Of a DNA stretch of 64,000 bases, positions 17,234 through 27,350 are shown one piece after another; within the stretch, counting starts at the first letter, position 1; each line of letters begins with the position of its first letter. Origin of the DNA: Thermoanaerobacter sp. A7A (GTDB lineage Bacteria; Bacillota; Thermoanaerobacteria; Thermoanaerobacterales; Thermoanaerobacteraceae); contig NZ_AVAF01000114.1 of the NCBI RefSeq assembly GCF_000445185.1, positions 1 through 64,000 of the forward strand. Direction: 5' to 3'. A model generated the notes under the pieces. The model searched no databases. It worked only from the letters and a program-made list of their open reading frames with translations, and was not told where the DNA came from. The position numbers were made by a program, and so were the translations under genes.

Positions 17234-18598
17234 ATGGAGCTAAAAGGGAAAAAAATTTTTGTAGCAGGTTTAGGAGTTAGTGGAATAGCTTTATGTAGAG
17301 TATTGGATAGCTTAGAAGCAAAAGTAATAGCTTATGATGAAAAAGAATATGATGTCTTAAAGGAAAATTTAGAAGAAGTTAAAAGTTTGCCTATAGATTT
17401 TAGGTTTGGTAGATTCAAAAAGGAATTTTTAGAAGGTGTGGATTTGATTGTTTTAAGTCCAGGTGTTCCTACAGATTCGGATATAGTAAAAACAGCACAA
17501 CAAATGAAAATTGAAGTATGGGGAGAAGTAGAGTTTGCATATAGGTTTTCTAAAGCTCCTATTTATGCAATTACAGGTACAAATGGCAAAACAACTACTA
17601 CTACTTTATTAGGCGAAATGTTTAAAAATGCTGGGAGAAAGGTATATGTTGCTGGAAATATAGGTTATCCACTTATTTACGCTACTATGGAAGCAGCAGA
17701 AGGAGATTTTATAGTAGCAGAGATTAGTAGCTTTCAATTAGAGACTGTAAAAGAGTTTAAACCCAAAATAAGCTGTATAATAAATATTACCCCTGATCAT
17801 TTAAACAGACATAAAACCTTTGAAAATTATAGAGATATAAAAGGAAGAATTTTTGAAAATCAACGCGAAAATGAATATACTGTTCTAAATTTCGATGACC
17901 CTATTACTTGGAGTCTAAAAAATAAGGCTAAATGCAGAGTTTTTCCTTTTAGTAGAAAAAGTTCATTAGAAAATGGGGCATATGTAAAAGATGGAAGTAT
18001 TTATATAGGTGTTAATGGAAATGCTAAAAAAATTATTGACATAGAGGAAATTTATATTCCTGGAGAACACAATTTAGAGAATGCATTGGCTGCTTCTTCA
18101 GTAGCATATCTTTCCGGTATTAATGTAGATGTTATTGCAAATACTTTAAAAACTTTTAAAGGTGTAGAACATAGGATTGAGTTTGTTGATGAAATAAATG
18201 GTATAAAATTTTACAACGATTCTAAAGGGACTAACCCAGACGCCTCAATTAAAGCGATACAAGCGCTAAAAACCCCTATAGTTTTAATTGCTGGTGGTTA
18301 TGATAAAGGTAGTGAATTTGATGAGTTTGTAAAAGCCTTTAATGGGAAAGTAAAGAAATTGATTTTGATAGGGCAAACTGCAAAAAAAATCAGAGATACT
18401 GCAAGGAAGTATTCTTATCCTGAAGATGACATATTTTTTGCTAGTACTCTAGAAGAAGCTGTTAAAAAAGCTTATGAAAGTGCGAAAGAGGGGGATAGTG
18501 TACTTTTGTCACCAGCTTGTGCCAGTTGGGATATGTTTAGGAATTTTGAGGAGAGGGGAAGAATCTTTAAAAAGGCAGTGGCAGAGTTAAGGAGGTAA
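17234..18598 (+). CDS. murD: UDP-MurNAc-L-alanine:D-glutamate ligase MurD
   Basis: A Mur ligase with an N-terminal Rossmann domain (GLGVSGIA), the ATP loop GTNGKTTTT near residue 114, HNLENALAA and the C-terminal DSKGTNPDA. Length is 454 residues. AAGGAG (17220-17225) lies eight bases before ATG 17234, which decides the start against an overlapping GTG at 17225. It adds D-Glu to UDP-MurNAc-Ala. Confidence 0.97.
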   Translation: MELKGKKIFVAGLGVSGIALCRVLDSLEAKVIAYDEKEYDVLKENLEEVKSLPIDFRFGRFKKEFLEGVDLIVLSPGVPTDSDIVKTAQQMKIEVWGEVEFAYRFSKAPIYAITGTNGKTTTTTLLGEMFKNAGRKVYVAGNIGYPLIYATMEAAEGDFIVAEISSFQLETVKEFKPKISCIINITPDHLNRHKTFENYRDIKGRIFENQRENEYTVLNFDDPITWSLKNKAKCRVFPFSRKSSLENGAYVKDGSIYIGVNGNAKKIIDIEEIYIPGEHNLENALAASSVAYLSGINVDVIANTLKTFKGVEHRIEFVDEINGIKFYNDSKGTNPDASIKAIQALKTPIVLIAGGYDKGSEFDEFVKAFNGKVKKLILIGQTAKKIRDTARKYSYPEDDIFFASTLEEAVKKAYESAKEGDSVLLSPACASWDMFRNFEERGRIFKKAVAELRR

Positions 18599-18602
18599 AA
18601 TA

Positions 18603-19709
18603 ATGAAAAAAAAGTATCCTGTGGATTACGGCATTTTACTCGTAGTTTTAATATTAGTCTCCATTGGTGTAATTATGGTCTTTAGTGCTAGTTCTGCCAG
18701 TGCTGAGTACATGTACAATGACCCTTATTATTTTTTGAAAAGGCAATTGTTATGGGTAATATTAGGTTTTTTTGCTATGGTTTTTATGATGAATTTTGAT
18801 TACATTATTTTAAAGAAGTTAGCTGGCCCTTTGCTTATTATTTCGATTGGATTGCTTGTTGCAGTCTTAATTCCTGGAATAGGAGTTGAAAGATATAATG
18901 CGACCAGATGGATAGGAGTTGGAAGCTTTACAATACAGCCTTCTGAAGTGGCAAAATATGCTCTTATTATATACTTTGCAAAATATTTTGACAAACATCC
19001 TGATTATGCAAAAAGTTTCAAAAAAGGAGTTATGCCTGTTTTAGGATTGGCAGGATTGTTTTTTGGCCTTATAATGTTACAGCCTAATTTTAGTACAGCT
19101 GGTATTATATTCATTGTGGCTGTAATAATTCTCTTTGTAGCAGGTGCTAAATTATCTTTTATGGGAGCTTTATTTGGAGCAGGAATTGGGGCAGCAGTTG
19201 TTGTTTTTTCATCTTTTAAGTATATACGGGAAAGGGTATTTACATTTTTAAATCCATGGCAAGATATTCAAAAATCTGGGTATCAAATTGTACAATCCCT
19301 TTATGCTTTAGGCTCTGGAGGATTATTCGGAGTAGGACTTGGAGAAAGCAGGCAAAAACTCATGTATCTGCCTATGCCTTACAATGATTTTATATTCGCC
19401 ATAATTGGAGAAGAATTAGGACTTGTGGGTACAGTTACTATACTTTTGATGTTTTTATACCTTATTTTGCGAGGTTTGAGAGTGGCAGCAAAAGCTCCAG
19501 ATATGTTTGGATGTCTTTTAGCTACAGGAATTACAAGTCTTATAGGAGTTCAAACACTTATAAATGTTGCGGTTGTAACTTCTTCTATGCCACCTACAGG
19601 GGTGTCCCTTCCTTTTATAAGTTATGGAGGTACTTCTACTGTTATTATGATGGCAGGAGTAGGCATACTATTAAATATTTCACGATCTGCAAATTTAGAT
19701 AGGAGTTGA
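18603..19709 (+). CDS. ftsW: SEDS glycosyltransferase FtsW (or SpoVE)
   Basis: A 368-residue polytopic protein of the SEDS family with about ten membrane helices. It has the conserved RWIGVGSFTIQPSEVAK loop and the C-terminal PFISYGGTS motif. SEDS proteins polymerise lipid II with a partner class B PBP, here the SpoVD-like gene in the same cluster. The single SEDS gene in the cluster could act in division (FtsW), in spore cortex synthesis (SpoVE), or both; sequence does not separate these. GGAGG lies just before ATG 18603. Confidence 0.92.
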   Translation: MKKKYPVDYGILLVVLILVSIGVIMVFSASSASAEYMYNDPYYFLKRQLLWVILGFFAMVFMMNFDYIILKKLAGPLLIISIGLLVAVLIPGIGVERYNATRWIGVGSFTIQPSEVAKYALIIYFAKYFDKHPDYAKSFKKGVMPVLGLAGLFFGLIMLQPNFSTAGIIFIVAVIILFVAGAKLSFMGALFGAGIGAAVVVFSSFKYIRERVFTFLNPWQDIQKSGYQIVQSLYALGSGGLFGVGLGESRQKLMYLPMPYNDFIFAIIGEELGLVGTVTILLMFLYLILRGLRVAAKAPDMFGCLLATGITSLIGVQTLINVAVVTSSMPPTGVSLPFISYGGTSTVIMMAGVGILLNISRSANLDRS

Positions 19710-19715
19710 TGATAA

Positions 19716-20810
19716 TTGAAATATTTGTTTGCTGGTGGAGGTACTGGAGGACATATTTATCCTGCCATAGCCATTGCTAAGGAAATATTAAAAAATGAAA
19801 AAGATGCTCAAATTTTATTTGTAGGTACAAAAAAAGGTTTAGAGAATGAGTTAGTACCAAGAGAAGGTTTTGATTTAAAGACAATTACTGTGCAAGGATT
19901 TAAAAGGAAATTATCATTAGATACATTAAAAACTATTTATAAAGCAATGGTGGGGCTTAAGGAAGCAAATGATATTTTAAAAGAATTTAAACCAGATGTA
20001 GTAATTGGAACAGGAGGATATGTTGGTGGCCCTGTTTTAATGATGGCGGCTTTAAAAGGGATACCTACTTTGATTCATGAACAAAATGCTTTTCCAGGCT
20101 TTACAAATAAGGTACTATCACGGTTTGTGAAGGTAGTAGCGGTAAGTTTTGAAGAATCAGTTAAATATTTTAAAAATAAAGAAAAAGTTGTGGTAACAGG
20201 TAATCCAATTAGAAGAGAATTGCTAAAAGTTACTAAAGAGGAAGGTTTAAAAAATTTGGGTTTTTATTCTGATAATCCTTTAATAGTATCAGTTGGAGGG
20301 AGCAGAGGGGCAGAGAAAATCAATTCTACAATGGTAGAGTTTTTAAAATTGAAAGATAAAAACCTGCAAGTTTTAATAATTACGGGTGCTAATCAATATG
20401 AAAAAGTGTTGGAAAAAGTTAAAACTGAAACTATAGACATAGATGAAACAGTTAAAATAATTCCTTATTGTCACAATATGCAGGATGTATATGCTGCCGC
20501 AGATATTATAATCTGTAGGGCTGGGGCTATTACTTTGGCAGAAATTACTGCAAAAGGTGTTGCTTCTATTTTGATTCCTTCTCCTTATGTTGCTAATAAT
20601 CACCAAGAGTATAACGCCCGGGTGTTAGAAAAAGCCGGAGCTTCTTATGTTATTTTAGAAAAGGATTTGATAGCAGAAGAATTATACAAAAAAATCAAAT
20701 ATCTTTTGGATAATCCTCAAGTACTTTTAAAAATGAGAGATAATGCACGAAAAATTTCTAAAATTGATGCTGCGGAGAAGATATACAAGCTTATAAAAAG
20801 CATAACTTAA
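19716..20810 (+). CDS. murG: Lipid II synthase MurG
   Basis: A GT-B glycosyltransferase adding GlcNAc to lipid I. The N-terminal glycine-rich loop GGTGGHIYPA is at residues 6-15, and the donor domain shows SVGGSRGAEKIN and ICRAGAITLAEI. Length is 364 residues. It starts with TTG 19716; AGGAG overlaps the end of ftsW at a suitable distance. Confidence 0.97.
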   Translation: MKYLFAGGGTGGHIYPAIAIAKEILKNEKDAQILFVGTKKGLENELVPREGFDLKTITVQGFKRKLSLDTLKTIYKAMVGLKEANDILKEFKPDVVIGTGGYVGGPVLMMAALKGIPTLIHEQNAFPGFTNKVLSRFVKVVAVSFEESVKYFKNKEKVVVTGNPIRRELLKVTKEEGLKNLGFYSDNPLIVSVGGSRGAEKINSTMVEFLKLKDKNLQVLIITGANQYEKVLEKVKTETIDIDETVKIIPYCHNMQDVYAAADIIICRAGAITLAEITAKGVASILIPSPYVANNHQEYNARVLEKAGASYVILEKDLIAEELYKKIKYLLDNPQVLLKMRDNARKISKIDAAEKIYKLIKSIT

Positions 20811-20883
20811 TACCTTATGTAACACCCCATCCTATTTATGCATAGTATATGTTGTAAGCTGTATTAAATTTAGGGGTGATAAG

Positions 20884-22137
20884 ATGGGGAAATTTAAAAT
20901 TAATGGAGGGAACAGGCTATATGGTGAGTTAAAGGTAAATGGCGCTAAAAATTCTGTTTTACCCATCCTTGCAGCATCAATTTTAAATGAAGGGATTTCT
21001 GTAATACATGATTGTCCTAAATTAAAAGATGTTTATTCAATGATAGAAATTTTAGAACATTTAGGTTGTAAGGTAACTTTTAAAGGCAGAGACATTATTG
21101 TAGATGCAAGGGATGTAAAAGATAGTGAAATACCTGATAGCTTAATGAGAACCATGAGGTCATCTATATTTTTGATGGGGGCTTTAATATCAAGAAACAA
21201 AAAAGCTTTGATGAGTTTTCCAGGAGGTTGTGATATAGGACACAGACCTATAGATTTACACCTTAAGGGTTTGAGAAGATTAGGAGTTAAAGTGGAAGAA
21301 TCTTATGGATATATTAAATGTGAAGGTGGGAAGATAAGAGGAAATGAAATTCACTTAGACCTTCCTAGTGTAGGAGCCACAGAAAATATCATGTTGGCGG
21401 GAGTTTTTGCAGAAGGCGTCACCATCATTAGAAATGCGGCAAAAGAACCGGAAATAGAAGACTTGCAGAATTTTTTAAACTCTATGGGGGCTAAAATATC
21501 AGGAGCTGGTACCAACACGATTATCATAGAAGGAGTAAAAAGATTGCATGATGCGGAATACACCATAATTTCAGATAGAATTGTTGCGGGTACTTATCTT
21601 TGTGCTGCGGTGATGACACAAGGAGAATTAACAGTAGTAAATGCTTTAAAAGAACATTTAGAACCATTGTTGTCAAAATTGAGAGAAACGGGATGCGAAA
21701 TACATGCTGGAAATGATTATATAAAAATTATATGCGATAAGCGCCCCAAAGCAGTAGATATGATTGTTACATTGCCATACCCTGGCTTTCCCACAGATTT
21801 ACAGCCCCAGATGGTTTCGGTTTTGTCTGTAGCAGAGGGAACATCTATTATTACAGAGACAATATTTGATAATAGATTTAAATACACGGAAGAACTTATA
21901 CGAATGGGAGCAGATATAAAAGTGGAAGGAAGAGTAGCAGTAATACGTGGTGTTGAGAAGTTAATGGGTGCAAAAGTAGTAGCAAGAGATTTAAGGGGAG
22001 GAGCTGCTTTGATTATTGCAGGTTTGGGGGCAAAAGGTACAACAATAGTAGAAGAAGCAGAACACATTGATAGAGGATATGAATCAATCGAAAAGGCTTT
22101 GAAAAGTGTGGGAGGGGATATTGTAAGAATAATGTAA
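20884..22137 (+). CDS. murA: UDP-GlcNAc enolpyruvyl transferase MurA
   Basis: A 417-residue EPT-family enzyme for the first committed step of peptidoglycan synthesis. The catalytic cysteine is present in GGCDIGHRPIDLH (near residue 116), which implies the usual fosfomycin-sensitive form. NGAKNSVLPILAAS and LRGGAALIIAGL are further signatures. It is separated from murG by 73 bases without an evident terminator, so it probably remains in the dcw transcript. Confidence 0.96.
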   Translation: MGKFKINGGNRLYGELKVNGAKNSVLPILAASILNEGISVIHDCPKLKDVYSMIEILEHLGCKVTFKGRDIIVDARDVKDSEIPDSLMRTMRSSIFLMGALISRNKKALMSFPGGCDIGHRPIDLHLKGLRRLGVKVEESYGYIKCEGGKIRGNEIHLDLPSVGATENIMLAGVFAEGVTIIRNAAKEPEIEDLQNFLNSMGAKISGAGTNTIIIEGVKRLHDAEYTIISDRIVAGTYLCAAVMTQGELTVVNALKEHLEPLLSKLRETGCEIHAGNDYIKIICDKRPKAVDMIVTLPYPGFPTDLQPQMVSVLSVAEGTSIITETIFDNRFKYTEELIRMGADIKVEGRVAVIRGVEKLMGAKVVARDLRGGAALIIAGLGAKGTTIVEEAEHIDRGYESIEKALKSVGGDIVRIM

Positions 22138-22160
22138 AACAGCGTCATGCTGTTTTACAT
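22132..22160 (+). terminator. Perfect hairpin at the murA stop (weak terminator or processing site)
   Basis: A 12-bp perfect inverted repeat (ATGTAAAACAGC and its complement) with a 5-base loop spans the murA stop codon. No T tract follows beyond the arm, so partial termination or RNA stabilisation is more likely than full termination. Confidence 0.5.
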
Positions 22161-22194
22161 ATGCAAAAGAAAAGTACAAGCAGGGGATGGTTTA

Positions 22195-22908
22195 ATGGTT
22201 AAAAGTGCTTTTAAAAAGAGGTTTTTAATATTTATGTTTGCGACCTTGATATTTATAGTTTTGATTTACCTTTTTATGTTTCATTCAAATTATTTTGAGA
22301 TTAAAACTATAAAAGTTGTAGGCAATCGAATTTTATCTTATAATGATATTAAAGAGTTAGCTATGATTGATTATGGAATGAATATTTTTAAAGTTAATCC
22401 TAAAAAAATAGAAAGTAATTTACTTGCTAACCCCTATATAAGGGAGAGTAAAGTAAAAATTCAATATCCTGCCACTGTAGAAATATTTATAAAAGAAAGA
22501 CAAATAGTTGCACAAGTCAAATATCAAAAAGACTATTTAATGATAGATAAAGAAGGAGTGGTAATAAAAAAGGACGAGTATAACCCTGAACTTCCTGTTA
22601 TAGAAGGAATAAAAGTTGATAAATATCAAATTGGCAAAAAGTTGAATGATATTTTTGAAAAAAGTTATTTGGGAACGCTTTTAGAACTCATAGAAGGTAC
22701 TGATTTTTGTTCTGTTATAAAATATGTGAATGAAAGACAAATTATATTAGTTACAAAAAATGGCATAGATATATCTTTTGACAATCCTTCTGATATTAAT
22801 TATTCTTTCAAATTTGCCGAATTAATATTAAAAGATTTGGTTGAAAAAGGGTATCATAAAGGTACAATTCAAATTATTGGAGACAGCAATCCAGTATTTA
22901 TGCCATAG
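22195..22908 (+). CDS. divIB: Cell division protein DivIB/FtsQ
   Basis: A 237-residue bitopic protein. A basic N terminus and one membrane helix (about residues 10-28) are followed by a POTRA domain (FEIKTIKVVGNRILSYNDI and onward) and a beta domain. It acts in the divisome with FtsL and DivIC. I placed the start at ATG 22195, after AGGGG (22182-22186). An in-frame ATG at 22147 lies inside the preceding hairpin and would add a non-conserved leader. Confidence 0.88.
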   Translation: MVKSAFKKRFLIFMFATLIFIVLIYLFMFHSNYFEIKTIKVVGNRILSYNDIKELAMIDYGMNIFKVNPKKIESNLLANPYIRESKVKIQYPATVEIFIKERQIVAQVKYQKDYLMIDKEGVVIKKDEYNPELPVIEGIKVDKYQIGKKLNDIFEKSYLGTLLELIEGTDFCSVIKYVNERQIILVTKNGIDISFDNPSDINYSFKFAELILKDLVEKGYHKGTIQIIGDSNPVFMP

Positions 22909-22923
22909 AGGATGGGGGTACTT

Positions 22924-23646
22924 ATGAAAAAAAGTGTATATATTTCCGTAGCTTTAGTTTCAATAGTATTAGGAATAATGCTTTCTACTCAATTTAAAAT
23001 AGTAAAAAAAAGCGGCGTAGTTACTGTGCAGAGAGCAGAAGAATTGGCAGCTCAATTAAAGGAACTGCAGTCAGAAAAAGATGCTCTTCTAAAACAGATT
23101 AATGATTTAGAAGCAAAAATAAATGCTTACGAAGATTCTGCGTCCAAGAATAGCGTAATTACTCAAACTTTGAAAAATGATGTAGAAAAATATAAAGAAT
23201 TAGCAGGACTGACTGACCTTCAAGGTCCAGGAGTAATTGTAACTATAAATGATAGCAAACAAGCCGTTCCCCCAGGACAAGACCCTAATTTATTTCTGGT
23301 CCACGATGGGGACTTATTGCGAGTTGTAAATGAGCTAAGAGCGGCAGGAGCGGAGGCCATATCTTTAAATGACCAAAGATTAATTGCTACTTCAGAAATT
23401 AGGTGCGTTGGTCCTACAGTAAATGTAAATTCTGTGCGTTTTTCTGCGCCGTATGTCATAAAGGCTATTGGAGACCCTGATACATTAGAGGCTGCTCTTA
23501 AGCTAAAGGGTGGAGTAGTAGATACTTTAGCTACTTGGGGAATAGAGGTAAATATCAAAAAATCGGACAATATATTGATTAAAAAATATGACGGAGTGAT
23601 AAAGTTTAGATATGCAAAACCTTTAGTTGAAGGAGAGAACAAGTAA
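22924..23646 (+). CDS. DUF881 membrane-anchored coiled-coil protein (YlxW/YlxX-like)
   Basis: The 240-residue product has one N-terminal membrane helix (about residues 4-22), a heptad coiled coil (about 35-80) and a globular DUF881 domain with GPGVIVTINDS, RAAGAEAISLNDQR and IGDP. In Bacillus, related proteins sit between divIB and sbp. Their exact role is unsettled. ATG 22924 is preferred to ATG 22912, which has poor spacing to a ribosome binding site. The stop overlaps the next start by one base. Confidence 0.85.
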   Translation: MKKSVYISVALVSIVLGIMLSTQFKIVKKSGVVTVQRAEELAAQLKELQSEKDALLKQINDLEAKINAYEDSASKNSVITQTLKNDVEKYKELAGLTDLQGPGVIVTINDSKQAVPPGQDPNLFLVHDGDLLRVVNELRAAGAEAISLNDQRLIATSEIRCVGPTVNVNSVRFSAPYVIKAIGDPDTLEAALKLKGGVVDTLATWGIEVNIKKSDNILIKKYDGVIKFRYAKPLVEGENK

Positions 23647-23990
23647 TGGCTTATATTATAATAGTTAGTTTATTAATAGGAATAGTGATAGGTTTTATTT
23701 TGCCAATTAATATCCCCAGCACTTATGTTTCTTATTTATCTGTTGCTATTCTTGCAGCGTTGGATTCAGTTTTTGGTGGTATTAGAGCTAGTCTTGAAGA
23801 GAAGTTTGATAATCTTATTTTTATAACTGGCTTTTTTGGCAATGCGATATTGGCAGGAGGCCTTGCTTATATTGGAGATGTGTTAGGAGTTCCTATTTAT
23901 CTTGCGGCAATTTTTGTATTTGGAAGCAGGCTATTTGTCAATTTTGCATATATAAGGAGATATCTGATAGACAAGATGCGAAAAAGATAG
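23646..23990 (+). CDS. sbp: Small basic membrane protein Sbp (DUF1290)
   Basis: A 114-residue protein with about four hydrophobic segments and the family text LAALDSVFGGIRASLE, ending in basic residues (KMRKR). It matches Sbp, found just before ftsA in many Firmicutes. The molecular function is not known. It is translationally coupled to the DUF881 gene (TAATG). Confidence 0.9.
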   Translation: MAYIIIVSLLIGIVIGFILPINIPSTYVSYLSVAILAALDSVFGGIRASLEEKFDNLIFITGFFGNAILAGGLAYIGDVLGVPIYLAAIFVFGSRLFVNFAYIRRYLIDKMRKR

Positions 23991-24015
23991 CAGTCTCCTG
24001 AAGGAGGATTTGATA

Positions 24016-25242
24016 ATGGGTGATTTAATAGTTGGTTTAGACATTGGCACATCTAAAGTATGTACAATTATTGGAGAAGGGGATAAAAATGGAGAACTGC
24101 ATATTGTTGGGATTGGCTATTATCCGTGTTATGGGGTTAAAAAAGGGGTTATTGTAGATATAGATGAAACTGCCTATTCTATAAAAAAGTCTGTGGAGCA
24201 AGCGGAAAGAATGGCCAACCAAAAAATATCCTCTGTGTATTTGAAAATATATGGAGGGTTGACGACTATATATAAAAACAATGGAGTAGTAGCAGTATCG
24301 AGAGAAGATAGAGAAATAACAAAACAAGATGTGGATAGAGTTTTACAAGCTGCTAAAATCATTGCTATTCCTTCTGATAAAGAAATTATCGATGTTATAC
24401 CATTAGAATATATTGTGGATGGGTATGGGGAAATAAAAGACCCTGTTGGAATGGCGGGTATAAGGTTAGAGGTAAATGCCGCTATAGTAACAGGTAGTGT
24501 TACCGCTATTCAAAATATGGAAAAGTGCGTTAAAAAAGCAGGGTTAGAGGTAGAAGGAATAATTGTAGGCCCTTTAGCTACGGGCGAAGCAGTACTTTTA
24601 AAAGATGAAAAAGAGTTGGGGGTTGCATTAATTGATGTGGGTGCAGGAGTGACTGATATTTCTGTTTTTAAGTATGGCAGCCTTATTTATTCATCTATGA
24701 TAGCAGTCGGTGGATGGCATATCACAAACGATTTATCTATAGGGTTAAAGATTTCTTTTGAAGAAGCCGAAAATATAAAGAAGAAATATGGAACTTTAGA
24801 AAAATTATCCCCTGAAAAGCTGGAACCAATTAAAATTGCTAGTTTAGCAGGTAAAAGCAAATCAGCTACAGATGTAAATGAAATATCTGATATAATAGAA
24901 GCGAGGGTTTCTGAACTTTTAATGCTTGTGTATGAGAGATTGGAAGAAGCAAAAGTTCTGGAAGACATTGTTACAAATGTAGTCATAACAGGTGGAGGCA
25001 TTTCCTTTTTAAAGGGAAATATAGAGTTGGCACAAAAAATTTTTAATAGAAACATTCGCATTGGTTCTCCGCAAAATATCGGAGTAGCAACTCCTATTTA
25101 CTCGGCAGGGGTAGGAGTGGTAAAATATGTATATAACAATAAGAGGTTTATGCATAATGTCCAACCGACTGATAAAAAAGAGAAAAAGAGTTCTAAATTA
25201 GTTGATAAACTCAAAGAAATATTTAGCGATTTTTGGGCGTAA
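24016..25242 (+). CDS. ftsA: Cell division protein FtsA
   Basis: An actin-fold protein of 408 residues with phosphate loops VGLDIGTSKV and LIDVGAGVTDI and the adenosine motif VITGGGISFLKG. The C terminus is a Lys-rich stretch ending in an amphipathic helix (KLKEIFSDFW) that tethers FtsZ to the membrane. ATG 24016 lies eight bases after AAGGAGG (24001-24007). ftsZ follows after 15 bases. Confidence 0.95.
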   Translation: MGDLIVGLDIGTSKVCTIIGEGDKNGELHIVGIGYYPCYGVKKGVIVDIDETAYSIKKSVEQAERMANQKISSVYLKIYGGLTTIYKNNGVVAVSREDREITKQDVDRVLQAAKIIAIPSDKEIIDVIPLEYIVDGYGEIKDPVGMAGIRLEVNAAIVTGSVTAIQNMEKCVKKAGLEVEGIIVGPLATGEAVLLKDEKELGVALIDVGAGVTDISVFKYGSLIYSSMIAVGGWHITNDLSIGLKISFEEAENIKKKYGTLEKLSPEKLEPIKIASLAGKSKSATDVNEISDIIEARVSELLMLVYERLEEAKVLEDIVTNVVITGGGISFLKGNIELAQKIFNRNIRIGSPQNIGVATPIYSAGVGVVKYVYNNKRFMHNVQPTDKKEKKSSKLVDKLKEIFSDFWA

Positions 25243-25257
25243 AGAGGAGGGTTTTTT

Positions 25258-26331
25258 GTGATAGGTATAGAAACTGATATGGAACAATTTGCTGCTATTA
25301 AAGTAATAGGAGTTGGTGGTGGAGGCGGAAATGCTGTAAATCGAATGATTGATGCTGGCCTTCGCGGTGTTGAGTTTATTGCAATTAATACAGACAAGCA
25401 GGCTCTTTATTTATCGAAAGCTGAAATAAAAATACAAATTGGTGAAAAATTAACAAAAGGGTTAGGAGCAGGAGCAAACCCTGAAATTGGGAAAAAAGCT
25501 GCTGAAGAATCTAGAGAAGAAATAGAACGAGTTATAAAAGGTGCTGATATGATATTTATCACTTCTGGCATGGGAGGAGGCACAGGAACAGGAGCGGCTC
25601 CTGTTGTGGCGGAAATAGCAAAAGAATTAGGAATTTTGACTGTAGGAGTAGTTACCAAGCCTTTTACCTTTGAAGGGAGAAAAAGGATGGCCCATGCAGA
25701 AATGGGCATTGAAGAACTTAAAAAACATGTAGATGCTCTTATTACTATTCCTAATGATAGATTATTGCAAGTTGTTGAAAAAAAGACTTCAATGATTGAT
25801 GCTTTTAAATTAGCAGATGATGTTTTAAGACAGGGTGTTCAAGGTATATCCGACCTTATCGCAGTCCCTGGACTTGTAAATGTGGATTTTGCTGATGTTA
25901 AAACTATTATGACAAATACAGGACTTGCACATATGGGAATAGGTATAGCTTCTGGGGAAAATAAAGCGACTGAGGCAGCGAAACAAGCAATCCATAGTCC
26001 ATTATTAGAGACTTCAATTGAAGGCTCAAGAGGAATATTACTTAATATTGCAGGAGGTCCAAATTTAACCATATTTGAAGTTAATGAAGCGGCTAATTTT
26101 ATCTATGAAGCTGCAGACCCTGATGCAAATATTATATTTGGTGCAGTAATAGACGAGGCATTAGAGGACCAAATAAGGATTACTGTTATAGCTACAGGAT
26201 TTGAAAGAAATGAAAAATCTAAGGATACAGCAAAGAAAAAAGACACTAGGGAGCCTGAAGTAAAATTAGAAAATGTTATAGAGAGTGATGATTTAGATAT
26301 ACCTACTTTTTTAAGAAGAGGGAGACGATAA
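25258..26331 (+). CDS. ftsZ: Cell division GTPase FtsZ
   Basis: A tubulin-fold GTPase of 357 residues. It has [15 protein letters not shown] near the N terminus, the tubulin signature [11 protein letters not shown] (about residues 104-114), NDRLL and a C-terminal conserved peptide [12 protein letters not shown] for FtsA binding. GTG 25258 has AGAGGAGGG upstream; ATG 25279 is a shorter alternative. Last gene of the dcw operon, closed by a terminator. Confidence 0.97.
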   Translation: MIGIETDMEQFAAIKVIGVGGGGGNAVNRMIDAGLRGVEFIAINTDKQALYLSKAEIKIQIGEKLTKGLGAGANPEIGKKAAEESREEIERVIKGADMIFITSGMGGGTGTGAAPVVAEIAKELGILTVGVVTKPFTFEGRKRMAHAEMGIEELKKHVDALITIPNDRLLQVVEKKTSMIDAFKLADDVLRQGVQGISDLIAVPGLVNVDFADVKTIMTNTGLAHMGIGIASGENKATEAAKQAIHSPLLETSIEGSRGILLNIAGGPNLTIFEVNEAANFIYEAADPDANIIFGAVIDEALEDQIRITVIATGFERNEKSKDTAKKKDTREPEVKLENVIESDDLDIPTFLRRGRR

Positions 26332-26360
26332 ATCTGCAAAGGTTTCTTTGCAGATTTTTT
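26330..26360 (+). terminator. Terminator of the dcw operon
   Basis: A perfect 12-bp stem AAATCTGCAAAG / CTTTGCAGATTT with loop GTTT and a T tail, immediately after ftsZ. Confidence 0.93.
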
Positions 26361-26365
26361 TATGC

Positions 26366-26437
26366 AAAAATTCTACAAAAACAACCTTATTTTTATACCA
26401 AAATATTACAATAAATTTGAGATTTTTATTTTATAAT
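26366..26437 (+). promoter_or_regulatory. Possible Spo0A-activated promoter of spoIIGA
   Basis: A perfect -10 TATAAT stands at 26432-26437 with no good -35 at 16-18 bp. About 60 bp upstream the minus strand reads TTTTGTAGAA near 26368-26378, one mismatch from the 0A-box core TTTGTCGAA. A poor -35 plus an upstream 0A box is how spoIIG is built in Bacillus. The call is tentative. Confidence 0.35.
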
Positions 26438-26505
26438 ATGAATAAAATAAGCAAATGGGAATATACATTGTATAAGGATTAAAAGTGTCCCCGGGGATGG
26501 TATGA

Positions 26506-27336
26506 ATGTATTTAGACGTAATTTTTTTCGAAAATTTAATTATTAACTATCTTATTTTATCCCTTACACGAAAATTTTCTAAAAAGGGCAGCAAACCTAT
26601 TAAGCTTTTTTTAGGTGCATTATTGGGAGCGTGTTATGTCCTAATATTTTTTTTGTTACCTTATAAGATGATTCACGAAGTTTTCGCAAAAATTATTTTA
26701 TCTCTCTTAATAATATATATGGCATTTACTCCAAAAACATTAAAAGAATTTTTGAGAATTTTAGCAGTTTTTTATCTAATTTCTTTTGCGATAGGTGGGA
26801 CAATTTTTGCAGTTTTGTATACGGCAAAATTTAATTTACACAGTTTATGGATTGGAATATTGATAGCTATTTTACTTTTCTATACTAATTGGGATTATAT
26901 AGTGAGAAAATCAAAAGAGGAAAAAATGTTATACAGCCTAAAAATAGAAATTTTTCAAAAACAAATAGAGATAAAAGGATTGTTAGATACTGGAAATAGA
27001 TTATACGACCCTTTAACTAAATCGCCTGTTGTGGTAGTAGAGTTTTTGGCTATGAAAAATATACTTCCTGATAATATGGAAATTTTATTAAATGAAGAGA
27101 AGATAGATTTTAGCAAAATTTTTGAAGTTTTGAAAGAGGAAAGATGGTTATCAAGGATAAGGTTAATACCCTTTATATCAGTAGGACAGTCTAAAGGAAT
27201 AATGTTAGGATTTAAGCCAGATAAATTAGTGGTAGGTGAAAAAGAGATAAGGAATGTAATAGTAGGAGTATACAAAAGCCAAATAGATAAATATGGTAAT
27301 TATGCGGCGTTGTTAGCACCAGAAATTTTAGTATAA
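26506..27336 (+). CDS. spoIIGA: Sigma-E processing aspartic protease SpoIIGA
   Basis: The N-terminal half (about residues 1-130) has five hydrophobic segments. The C-terminal half is a half-pepsin domain with the catalytic [12 protein letters not shown] near residue 160. It cleaves the pro-sequence of sigma-E in the mother cell on a signal from the forespore. ATG 26506 follows GGGGATGG. The stop overlaps the region of the sigE start, so the substrate gene is directly coupled. Confidence 0.95.
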   Translation: MYLDVIFFENLIINYLILSLTRKFSKKGSKPIKLFLGALLGACYVLIFFLLPYKMIHEVFAKIILSLLIIYMAFTPKTLKEFLRILAVFYLISFAIGGTIFAVLYTAKFNLHSLWIGILIAILLFYTNWDYIVRKSKEEKMLYSLKIEIFQKQIEIKGLLDTGNRLYDPLTKSPVVVVEFLAMKNILPDNMEILLNEEKIDFSKIFEVLKEERWLSRIRLIPFISVGQSKGIMLGFKPDKLVVGEKEIRNVIVGVYKSQIDKYGNYAALLAPEILV

Positions 27337-27350
27337 TGGGGGTGTTGGAA